Below, one piece after another: positions 19,916-27,577 of a stretch of DNA of 31,994 nucleotides. The stretch is from Holdemanella porci (GTDB lineage: Bacteria; Bacillota_I; Bacilli_A; Erysipelotrichales; Erysipelotrichaceae): NCBI RefSeq assembly GCF_019052655.1, contig NZ_JAHQVB010000021.1, positions 1 through 31,994 on the forward strand, read 5' to 3'. The first letter of the stretch is position 1. The number at the start of each line of letters is the position of its first letter. Below the pieces are notes generated by a model. That model made no database searches. It worked only from the letters and a program-made list of their open reading frames with translations, and was not told where the DNA came from. A program made the position numbers and the translations under genes.

Positions 19916-20434
19916 ATGAAGTTTTGTAAGTTGATTACAGAGGTCGATTTAGAACTGCTCGAAGAGTTAGTCGATAATGGATATCCTGTGGATCGCATTG
20001 AAGAGAACGGGCAGGTTTACTACAAAACACCAGCTATGTTATGCCAAAATTTAAAAGTGAATGATGAAGTGAGAAATTACAGCAACGGTTTGATTTCAAT
20101 GTCCATTGAAAATGTTCGAAAGAAAAAGGGGTTATATAGAACGGGGAATCTATTGATTGATATGGATTCTAATATTATCCAAAAGGGTAAAGAAAAAATC
20201 TTTATTCCTAAGGCAAGTTTTACAATTATTTCAACACTGATGGACGTTCCTCACAAAACTGTATCTAGATCGGCGTTGGTTTTTTACTTGGAACAGGCGT
20301 ATCATCACGAAATATTGGATAACACTTTAACGGTTCATATCGCTTCAATTCGTCGCCTTTTGGGTGATGAATACATCAAAACCCATAAAACTGTTGGCTA
20401 TTTTTGGGATTTCGATGTTTTTAAAGTGGGGTAA
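19916..20434 (+). CDS. Orphan OmpR-type winged-helix regulator
   Basis: This 172-residue protein has a C-terminal winged helix of the OmpR/PhoB type. The order of elements is the wing strand LLIDMDSNIIQKGKEKIFI, a helix FTIISTLMDVP, the positioning helix SRSALVFYLEQAY, the recognition helix LDNTLTVHIASIRRLL, and the closing hairpin IKTHKTVGYFWDF. The first 75 or so residues are not a receiver domain: no phospho-acceptor Asp pattern is visible and they resemble a short winged-helix or other small domain instead. No histidine kinase is adjacent. It is preceded by tandem repeats that could be its own binding site. The AAAGGAG site is a long 12 bases from the ATG. The target genes are unknown; glgP next door is one candidate. 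Confidence 0.75.
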   Translation: MKFCKLITEVDLELLEELVDNGYPVDRIEENGQVYYKTPAMLCQNLKVNDEVRNYSNGLISMSIENVRKKKGLYRTGNLLIDMDSNIIQKGKEKIFIPKASFTIISTLMDVPHKTVSRSALVFYLEQAYHHEILDNTLTVHIASIRRLLGDEYIKTHKTVGYFWDFDVFKVG

Positions 20435-20436
20435 AG

Positions 20437-20466
20437 TTGAAAAATGGCTTGAAATAAAGGTATAAT
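20437..20466 (+). promoter_or_regulatory. Promoter of glgP
   Basis: TTGAAA (20437-20442) and TATAAT (20461-20466) are separated by 18 bases, a good sigma-A-type promoter directly before glgP. Confidence 0.65.
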
Positions 20467-20493
20467 GTAAAGGCGTGGAAGGAGATTTAGATT

Positions 20494-22908
20494 ATGCCAC
20501 ATCTATTTGAGTCTAAAGATAGTTTTAAGGAAAGCTTTAAAGAAGCTGTTTCTGATGCCTATGGACGTGATTTTGAAGAAACATATCCTGAAGAGAGATA
20601 TATTATCCTGGGCAAAATGATTCGTGATTTTGCTGGAGAGCATTGGAGAGAAACTAAAAATGCGATCAAGAAAACAGAATCAAAGCAGCTTTATTATTTT
20701 TCTATGGAATTCTTGATGGGTCGTTTAATGACTAGCAACCTAATGAACCTAAACATCTATGATGTTGTTAAAGATGGTTTAAAAGATTTAGGTATGGACA
20801 TCAATGACATGGAAAACATTGAAAGTGATGCAGGATTGGGTAATGGTGGTTTAGGAAGACTTGCCGCATGTTTCATGGATTCATTAGCTTCTCTTGATTT
20901 GCCAGGACATGGTAACTGTATTCGTTACCGTTATGGTTTGTTCAAACAAAAAATTGAAAACAACCAACAGGTTGAATTGCCAGACTGCTGGTTAAAGAAT
21001 GGTAATGTTTGGGAAGTATGGAAACCTCAACATGCTGTAAAAGTTAAATTTGGTGGTTACGTAGATGGATACATGGATGGATATGGAAAATTCCATGCTC
21101 AACATCATCCGGAATTGGTCGTACGTGCTGTACCTTATGACGAACCAATCGTTGGATATCATACAACAACCACAAATACACTTCGCTTATGGGATGCAGA
21201 AGTTGATGAAGATTCTGTAAACTCAGGTGGATTAAATGAATATTTGAATCAAGTAACAGCTATTACAGCAAATGTATATCCTGATGATTCGACAATCGAA
21301 GGAAAACGTTTGCGTTTAACACAAGAATATTTCTTTGTATGTGCTGGAATTGATCAAATTATTCGTTCACACTTACGTGTATACCCAAGCTTAGATAATC
21401 TAGGTGATAAAGTTGCGATTCAGTTAAATGATACACACCCTGTATTAGTTATTCCTGAATTAATGCGTGTATTACTAGATGATTACTTCTATGACTGGGA
21501 TGATGCTTGGAATATCGTGACAAAGACTGTTGCGTATACAAATCACACAGTTATGGCAGAAGCACTTGAAAAATGGCCTCAAGACATGGTTCGTTCATTG
21601 TTGCCACGTCTATATATGATCATTGAAGAAATCAACCGTCGTTTCAAATATGACGTAGATCACAGAGGATTATGTGGAATCTTCAACAATGTTTCAATCT
21701 TAAAAGAAGGACAAGTTCACATGGCTAACTTGGCTGTTGTTGGTTCTCACAGTGTAAATGGTGTTGCGAAACTTCACTCTGAAATCTTAGTAAACGATGT
21801 ATTCAAAGATTTTGTGACAATTTATCCAGATAAATTCAAAAATAAGACAAATGGTATTACTCACCGTAGATGGTTATTGTTCTCAAACCCTCAATTGACT
21901 CAGTTGTTAGAAGAAACAATTGGAGATGAGTTCAAGACAAATCCAGAAAAATTAGAAGATTTAATGGCACACGTTGAAGATGAGGCTTTACAATCTAAAT
22001 TCATGGATGTGAAACTAGAGCGTAAAAAGATTTTGGCTGCTTATGTAAAAGAAAAATTAGGTATTGATATTGATGTTAATTCAATCTTTGACTGCCAAGC
22101 TAAACGTCTTCACGCATACAAACGTCAATTATTAAATATCTTCCACGTTATGTATTTATACTTAAGAATGAAACAGGATCCTTCATTTAGAATTTACCCT
22201 CGTACATTCTTCTATTCTGCAAAAGCAGCAGCAAGTTATGATTTAGCGAAGGAAATTATTAAATTGATTAACATGGTTGCCAATGTTGTTAATAATGACC
22301 CAGAAATTTCTAAATACATGAAGGTTGTCTTCATTCCTAACTACTCTGTATCCATTGCTGAAATCTTATTGAATGCGGCAGATGTTTCTGAACAGATTTC
22401 TACTGCTGGTAAAGAAGCAAGTGGTACAGGAAACATGAAGTACATGATGAATGGTGCAATCACTCTAGGTACACTTGATGGAGCTAACGTAGAAATCGTT
22501 GAGCGTGTTGGATACGAAAATGCAGAAATCTTTGGTTTACATGTAGAAGACATCAATGAACTTCGTCATGAAAACTCATACAACGCATGGAACCTATACA
22601 ATTCAAGCTACAATATTCGTATGGTAATTGATTCACTTAAGAATTGTACATGGTCAAATGATCCAAACGAATTTAAGTTGATCAACAACGACTTAATGAT
22701 GCGTAACGATGAATTCTTCGTATTAGCTGACTTTGATGCATATGTATATGCTCAAGAAAAAGTACAAGCTCGTTACATGGACAAGAGTCGCTGGGCTAAG
22801 ACGATGTTAGTAAACATTGCTAAATCAGGATATTTCTCTAGTGATCGTACAATTAGCGAATATGCTAAAGAAATTTGGGATTTAAAACCATTGTCATTTG
22901 AAGACTAA
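20494..22908 (+). CDS. glgP: Glycogen/starch phosphorylase
   Basis: This 804-residue GT35 enzyme releases glucose-1-phosphate from alpha-1,4-glucans. The N-terminal signature is SKQLYYFSMEFLMGRLM, with the glucan/substrate loop SDAGLGNGGLGRLAACFMDS and the pyridoxal-phosphate lysine in TAGKEASGTGNM (Lys about 640). RLHAYKRQLLN marks the conserved arginine/lysine region. Length matches the family and there is no truncation. GGAGAT before ATG places the start. It is monocistronic, with its own promoter and strong terminator. No other glycogen genes lie in the window, so its substrate could be stored glycogen or imported maltodextrin. Confidence 0.97.
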   Translation: MPHLFESKDSFKESFKEAVSDAYGRDFEETYPEERYIILGKMIRDFAGEHWRETKNAIKKTESKQLYYFSMEFLMGRLMTSNLMNLNIYDVVKDGLKDLGMDINDMENIESDAGLGNGGLGRLAACFMDSLASLDLPGHGNCIRYRYGLFKQKIENNQQVELPDCWLKNGNVWEVWKPQHAVKVKFGGYVDGYMDGYGKFHAQHHPELVVRAVPYDEPIVGYHTTTTNTLRLWDAEVDEDSVNSGGLNEYLNQVTAITANVYPDDSTIEGKRLRLTQEYFFVCAGIDQIIRSHLRVYPSLDNLGDKVAIQLNDTHPVLVIPELMRVLLDDYFYDWDDAWNIVTKTVAYTNHTVMAEALEKWPQDMVRSLLPRLYMIIEEINRRFKYDVDHRGLCGIFNNVSILKEGQVHMANLAVVGSHSVNGVAKLHSEILVNDVFKDFVTIYPDKFKNKTNGITHRRWLLFSNPQLTQLLEETIGDEFKTNPEKLEDLMAHVEDEALQSKFMDVKLERKKILAAYVKEKLGIDIDVNSIFDCQAKRLHAYKRQLLNIFHVMYLYLRMKQDPSFRIYPRTFFYSAKAAASYDLAKEIIKLINMVANVVNNDPEISKYMKVVFIPNYSVSIAEILLNAADVSEQISTAGKEASGTGNMKYMMNGAITLGTLDGANVEIVERVGYENAEIFGLHVEDINELRHENSYNAWNLYNSSYNIRMVIDSLKNCTWSNDPNEFKLINNDLMMRNDEFFVLADFDAYVYAQEKVQARYMDKSRWAKTMLVNIAKSGYFSSDRTISEYAKEIWDLKPLSFED

Positions 22909-22911
22909 TTA

Positions 22912-22957
22912 AAAAAACAGATCATATTTACCGATAAAGGGGATATGATCTGTTTTT
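22912..22957 (+). terminator. Strong terminator after glgP
   Basis: AAAACAGATCATAT (22914-22927) pairs with ATATGATCTGTTTT (22943-22956), with A and T flanks that would allow function in both directions. Confidence 0.85.
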
Positions 22958-22959
22958 CA

Positions 22960-22968
22960 TGATAAAAT
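22960..22968 (+). promoter_or_regulatory. Extended -10 promoter before the GGDEF pseudogene
   Basis: TGATAAAAT lies just after the glgP terminator and about 55 bases before the first usable ATG of the decayed gene. Confidence 0.4.
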
Positions 22969-23022
22969 GGTTTTATAAACTAAATTCGTTTTGCGTAAAT
23001 CTACTATATATGTGTAGCTATC

Positions 23023-24062
23023 ATGTTGATTCTAGGTTTTAAAACCTATCATTCCATGATGAAAAACAGTCAAATAGTTAGTTTTTTGCAGTTGTCTTTG
23101 TACATGTATTATATTTTCAAACTGATTTAGTACGAATGACGACAAATGGTCAGGACCTGTTTCTAAATGAAATGAGCTTCCTGTTCTTTTCGCTATGCAT
23201 ACTTTCTTGGTTTAATTACATCCAAATAATGTTTGAAGTTCATTGTTTAAAGAAATCGCAAACGATATTCGCAATGATTCCTGTGTTCGCAAGCGTTGTC
23301 CTTTTACTTGTGAAAACATTGGATGGATGTTTATTTCAAATCGATTCATATGGAAAGTTTCGAGAAGGACCACTCTATATTTTGCATGTATTTATAAACG
23401 ATCTCTATTTTATGGTTGGAGCCTATCAAGCTTGTGTGTATAGCCGTAAGGCAAAGAATTATCAACAAAAGAAATCGAATCAAATTTTAGGCATTTATAT
23501 GGTGTCACTATTGTTGATTGGCATAATGCAAGATTTTTTTCGTGACATTCCAGTTTTTTGTGTAGGAACTAGTCTTTGAATCCTTATTGTATATATTAGT
23601 TTGGAAAAACAAATGATTTCTATGGATCCATTAACACAATTGAATAACTGTAATTGTAGGGAACAGCATTTATTTGAGTGTGGAAGAAGTCAAGATTTAA
23701 ATATGTACTTGTTAGTGCTGGATGTGAATAGATTTAAGAAAATCAACGATGAGCATGGACATGTGCAAGGGGATTTAGCATTAAAGGCCATTGCGAACTA
23801 TTTAAAAGAATCTTGTATTGAAAAAAGTGATTTTATTGCTCGCTATGGTGGGGATGAATTTGTGATTGTGTATAAAGGAAATGATGTAGAAGGTTTGTGC
23901 CAAAGAATTCATGCGTATATAAAAAAACTATCTTTTCCCTTTGACTTAGATGTGAGTATTGGATGTGCACCATACCACAAAGATATACATAAATGGAATG
24001 ATTGGTTTATTGAAGCTGATAAACAATTATATAATGAAAAGAAAAAATTGAAAGACCGGTGA
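23023..24062 (+). pseudogene. Membrane GGDEF diguanylate cyclase, frameshifted and stop-interrupted
   Basis: The region encodes a membrane-anchored diguanylate cyclase. Frame from 23023 reads MLILGFKTYHSMMKN, then SQIVSF. In the six-T run at 23082-23087 the frame changes; adding one T joins it to FAVVFVHVLYFQTDLVRM, then TTNGQDLFLNEM. Several hydrophobic segments follow. At 23577-23579 an in-frame TGA interrupts CVGTSL-ILIVYISLEKQ, after which the GGDEF domain continues (DPLTQLNN, VNRFKKINDEHGHVQGD, RYGGDEFVIV) to TGA 24060. The GGDEF signature itself is intact, so the cytosolic domain could still make cyclic-di-GMP if expressed from an internal ATG (23611). Two lesions favour a true pseudogene over sequencing error. 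Restored length is about 346 residues. No ribosome site is evident at 23023, so the true start may also be lost. Confidence 0.75.
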
Positions 24063-24076
24063 TCCGGTCTTTATTC
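24049..24076 (+). terminator. Terminator with the GGDEF stop codon in its loop
   Basis: AAAGACCGG (24051-24059) pairs perfectly with CCGGTCTTT (24064-24072); the TGA stop at 24060-24062 is in the four-base loop. It lies between converging genes. Confidence 0.75.
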
Positions 24077-24079
24077 ATA

Positions 24080-24713
24080 CTAAGCAATCGCTCGAATAGG
24101 AATGCCATCACAGTTTTCAATTTTAAGTTGGAAACAACTAAACCAAAATAATTCATCACCACATTGTTCTAAATGCGTGAGATTTTCTATATTCACAATA
24201 TCTGTATCTTTAAATAACGCTTTGTGTCGTGTCAGATTTTCATCACACAGGGGGTCTTCTAATCCCATTACGTCAAAGCCAATGCCTTTGAAATTACTAT
24301 TTAGAATGAATTCTAATACTGTGTTATCTATGCACGGGTAATCATTAAAATAGGTATCTAAATTCCAACGTTTATCCCAACCAAGATTAAAGAGAAGAAA
24401 ATCAGCCAACTTGGCTTTATCTATATCGATTTTATCGATTGTGATGGCTTGTCCTTCTTTTAAATCTCTACAATCAACGACAAGAGCTTTGTCGATGAAT
24501 TGTTCTGGGGAAAATTGATCTAAAGTCTTTTTGGTTCGTAAAAATATGGGCAGGTGGATCCATGTGTGTTCCTACATGAGAATACATTTGAAGGAGTGTT
24601 TCTTTAAAACCATCCTTTTCGTAGGTGCTTTTTGTGGTTAATTTTGGTGTTTCACTACCCGGAAAGACGGGCATATCTTCCGAAATAGTATGTGTTAAAT
24701 CACTGCCTTTCAT
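24080..24713 (-). pseudogene. Cyclase family (kynurenine formamidase-like) enzyme, frameshifted
   Basis: On the minus strand the first part reads MKGSDLTHTISEDMPVFPG and contains the metal motif HVGTHMDPPAHIF. The second part, in another frame, includes ALVVDCRDLKEGQA, ADFLLFNLGWDKRW and GLEDPLC. The frames join as HIFTNQKTLDQFSPEQF if one A is removed from the five-A run (plus-strand T run 24528-24532), giving a 210-residue protein of normal length for the family. Members are metal-dependent hydrolases of N-formylkynurenine or related amides; the substrate here is unknown. GGAGGT precedes ATG 24713. The first-frame product alone is about 79 residues and lacks much of the fold, so the gene is probably inactive unless the base is a sequencing error. 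Confidence 0.85.
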
Positions 24714-24758
24714 AATTTACCTCCAATTACTATTTAACCACATCTTTTATCTGTATTG

Positions 24759-24767
24759 TGTTAAAAT
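24759..24767 (+). promoter_or_regulatory. Extended -10 promoter of dxr
   Basis: TGTTAAAAT lies 21 bases before the dxr ATG and is followed by AGGTGATG. Confidence 0.45.
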
Positions 24768-24788
24768 GATAAGTACAGGTGATGAATT

Positions 24789-25925
24789 ATGAAAAGAATA
24801 CTATTATTAGGAGCTACAGGCTCTATCGGTTTACAAACAGTGGATGTGATTGAACAACATCCAGACCAATTTTGTCTAGTTGGTATTGCGGCTGGACATC
24901 AAGTGGATGTAATGCAGAAAATTATTGATAAACATCCAACCATTCAGGTAGCTGGTATTTCAGATGTTTCAAAGGCCAAAGAATTAAGTGGTGTTACTGT
25001 TTATAGTGGCAATGAAGCCATGGTTCAATGTATTGAAAACTGTGAATATGATTTGTTGGTGAATGCCGTTGTTGGATTTAGAGGATTAAAGCCTACATTA
25101 ACATCTTTAAAAAAAGGAATTGATGTGGCATTGGCTAATAAAGAAAGCTTGGTTGCGGGCGGTGTTTTGGTGCGTCAGGCATTGCAGGAAACAAACACCA
25201 AACTATATCCAATCGATTCAGAACATTCTGCCATCTTCCAATCCTTGCAGGGAAATCGTAGTGAAGATGTGAAACGTTTAATTATTACGGCAAGTGGCGG
25301 TAGTTTTAGAGATAAGACAAGGGATGAGTTAAGCGATGTAACAGTAGAACAGACTTTAAAACATCCAAACTGGAATATGGGAAAACGAATAACAGTGGAT
25401 AGTGCAACAATGGTCAATAAAGGTTTTGAAGTGATTGAAGCACACTATTTATTTGATTTGCCATATGAAAAAATCGATACAGTGTTACATCGTCAAAGTA
25501 TCGTGCATTCTATGGTTGAATACAATGACAACGCAATTATTGCACAACTTGGATCTGCGGATATGCGTTTACCAATTCAATATGCGTTATGTTATCCAGA
25601 TCGTCCGGGGTTAAAGGAAGATCATCCTTTGGATATGACAAAAACAATGAATTTGAACTTTAAAGAAATGGATTATGTTCGTTATCCAATGTTGAAACTA
25701 GCCTATGAAATTGGTAAAAAAGAAGGAAATCTAGGTGCCGTATTTAATGGAGCGGATGAACAGGCAGTACAGCTGTTTTTGGATAAAAAGATTTCATTTT
25801 TACAAATTGAAGAAAGTATTGAACAAGCTTGTAAGCAGGCAAAATATATTGAAAATCCTACAATTGATCAATTAGAAGCAACGGATGCGTGGGCTCGAAA
25901 GTTTGTTGTTGAATATTGGGACTAG
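24789..25925 (+). CDS. dxr: 1-deoxy-D-xylulose-5-phosphate reductoisomerase
   Basis: This 378-residue enzyme makes 2-C-methyl-D-erythritol-4-phosphate, the committed step of the MEP isoprenoid pathway. Motifs are the NADPH loop GATGSIG (residues 8-14), ALANKESLVAGG, the metal-binding YPIDSEHSAIFQ (Asp about 143, Glu about 145), SGGSFRD, and WNMGKRITVDSATMVNKG with the second glutamate in FEVIEAH. The length is normal. AGGTGA gives the start. In many Firmicutes rseP follows dxr, but here a surface protein gene follows 51 bases later. No other MEP genes are in the window. Confidence 0.97.
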   Translation: MKRILLLGATGSIGLQTVDVIEQHPDQFCLVGIAAGHQVDVMQKIIDKHPTIQVAGISDVSKAKELSGVTVYSGNEAMVQCIENCEYDLLVNAVVGFRGLKPTLTSLKKGIDVALANKESLVAGGVLVRQALQETNTKLYPIDSEHSAIFQSLQGNRSEDVKRLIITASGGSFRDKTRDELSDVTVEQTLKHPNWNMGKRITVDSATMVNKGFEVIEAHYLFDLPYEKIDTVLHRQSIVHSMVEYNDNAIIAQLGSADMRLPIQYALCYPDRPGLKEDHPLDMTKTMNLNFKEMDYVRYPMLKLAYEIGKKEGNLGAVFNGADEQAVQLFLDKKISFLQIEESIEQACKQAKYIENPTIDQLEATDAWARKFVVEYWD

Positions 25926-25976
25926 ACCAATTGATATTTTGGGAGTAAAATAGTGAAATGGAATGGAGGGTTTGTC

Positions 25977-27512
25977 GTGAATAAAGCAAAGGTTTATTGT
26001 GTCGCAAGTGCTGTAGCAGTTTGTGTGGCTTCAAATCCAAATATGGATGTGCTTGCCAAACAAGTACAGCCAGTAAAATTAGAAGAAAAAGCCCAACAGA
26101 CAATTACTGCAGATGATTTTATCAAACAATATTTGAGTACAAAAGAAATTGTTAAAGATAGTACAAATAAAGATGTAGAAAAATATACATTGATCACTAA
26201 GGTGGATGAAAAGAATTATTCCTTCGTATTAACAGGAGATCAATTGTTCAAAGTCTTGACTAAAGAAAATCAGGATCAAATCAAAACAGCTTATGAAACA
26301 GCATACGCAAATGCAGGTATGAAAAAAGCTGAAGGATGTAAATTAAGCGCATATGAAATTGTTGTAGCTGAGGCAAATACATTGGTTTTAAACGCTAAAA
26401 CAGCTTTAGATACATCTTTAAAAGATGCACAAAGTTTAGATTCTACAATCTTTACTACAGATAGCTATGCCGCTTTAAAAACGGTGATGGATGAATCCAG
26501 CCTTTTGGTTCAATCAACAAGTTCAACTTTAGAACAACTTACACAAGAGTTAGTGAAACTGGATAATGCAAAAAAAGCATTGATCAATGTTTCTGGATTA
26601 AAAGCTATCGTAGATCAATCAAGTACATATGTAAAGGATAGCTATACCAATAGAAGCTTTACGGCATATGAAACAAGTTTGAATGAAGCTAAGCAAGTAT
26701 TAGAAAATGGTGCAAGTACTGTTGAAGACATTGAAAAGGCACGGTCTGCTTTAAATGCGGCAGCTGCTTCCTTAGTTAAAAAAGCGGATTTCTCTAAATT
26801 GAATGAAAAAGTGCAGGAAGCTAGTGAAGTCTTAGAATCCAATAAGGATATGCTTGAAGAAGAGTCTTATAATAACTTCAAGAAAGAATTGGATGATTGT
26901 AGTCTTGTACTTTCAAATGATGAATCAACACAGGCAAAAGTGGATGAAACGCTAGCACATCTAAATGCATATTTAGACGATAATACAAACTTTGTATACA
27001 AGGTGGTTACTTTAGAAGAAAAGGTTGCACCAAAAGTAGAAACAAGTAATGAATTATTAGCGCAAACATCCGTTGTACAAGAACAGCCGCAAGTTGTGGC
27101 TCCAACTGTAGAAACAAAGAAGGTGGATGCCGCAAAAGTGGAAACGGTAGTCAAACAAGAGATTACAAGTACGGCAGCTGATAATTTCATTAAGACATAT
27201 TTAACGAGTACAAGTGGAAATATCTTTACAAGCGCCAACAACTTGAATTATCAAAAGATTCTTTCTGCGATGCCTAGCTGGGTAAAATTATCTGCAACTG
27301 ATAAAAATGCAGTGAATGCAGAATTGGTGAATAAAGTTGGTAAAAAGTATCAGCGTTTATTGCAGGAAGCACAAAAATTTAGTATGAATGCAGGAAAATA
27401 TACGCCTGTAAATACATCAACAAACACAAATATGACGATTTATTCATGGTTATGTATGATGTCTTTAGCGGCATTAACATTTGCGCTAAAACGTTTAAGA
27501 AAACAAGATTAA
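25977..27512 (+). CDS. FIVAR-repeat cell-surface protein
   Basis: This 511-residue protein has a signal peptide (AKVYCVASAVAVCVASN, cut likely near DVLA-KQ). Helical FIVAR-type units follow (for example YAALKTVMDESSLLV, FTAYETSLNEAKQVL and YNNFKKELDDCSLVL), about three in tandem. A Val/Pro/Gln-rich linker (about 350-395) comes next, and the protein ends in a hydrophobic segment with a basic tail (YSWLCMMSLAALTFALKRL). There is no LPXTG; the pre-membrane sequence is TPVNTSTNTN. The same module, ADxFIKxYL..., appears at both ends of the mature protein (about 33-40 and 402-409). GTG 25977 is chosen because GGAGGG lies six bases upstream. It is presumably exposed on the cell wall for binding; the ligand is unknown. 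Confidence 0.8.
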   Translation: MNKAKVYCVASAVAVCVASNPNMDVLAKQVQPVKLEEKAQQTITADDFIKQYLSTKEIVKDSTNKDVEKYTLITKVDEKNYSFVLTGDQLFKVLTKENQDQIKTAYETAYANAGMKKAEGCKLSAYEIVVAEANTLVLNAKTALDTSLKDAQSLDSTIFTTDSYAALKTVMDESSLLVQSTSSTLEQLTQELVKLDNAKKALINVSGLKAIVDQSSTYVKDSYTNRSFTAYETSLNEAKQVLENGASTVEDIEKARSALNAAAASLVKKADFSKLNEKVQEASEVLESNKDMLEEESYNNFKKELDDCSLVLSNDESTQAKVDETLAHLNAYLDDNTNFVYKVVTLEEKVAPKVETSNELLAQTSVVQEQPQVVAPTVETKKVDAAKVETVVKQEITSTAADNFIKTYLTSTSGNIFTSANNLNYQKILSAMPSWVKLSATDKNAVNAELVNKVGKKYQRLLQEAQKFSMNAGKYTPVNTSTNTNMTIYSWLCMMSLAALTFALKRLRKQD

Positions 27513-27532
27513 GGGCTATGGCCCTTTTTTTC
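27511..27532 (+). terminator. Terminator after the surface protein
   Basis: AAGGGC (27511-27516) pairs with GCCCTT (27521-27526) around TATG, followed by T residues. It begins within the stop codon. Confidence 0.8.
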
Positions 27533-27544
27533 ATGCTTAAAAAT

Positions 27545-27553
27545 TGTTATAAT
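27545..27553 (+). promoter_or_regulatory. Extended -10 promoter of the RDD-PHP gene
   Basis: TGTTATAAT lies 24 bases before ATG 27578, just after a terminator. Confidence 0.55.
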
Positions 27554-27577
27554 AACGAAAGAAAGGCTTATAATTTT

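Noticed and set aside
23033..23048. Perfect 16-base palindrome TAGGTTTTAAAACCTA
   Set aside because: It falls inside the decayed GGDEF coding frame (LGFKTY), so it is probably coincidental and not an operator.
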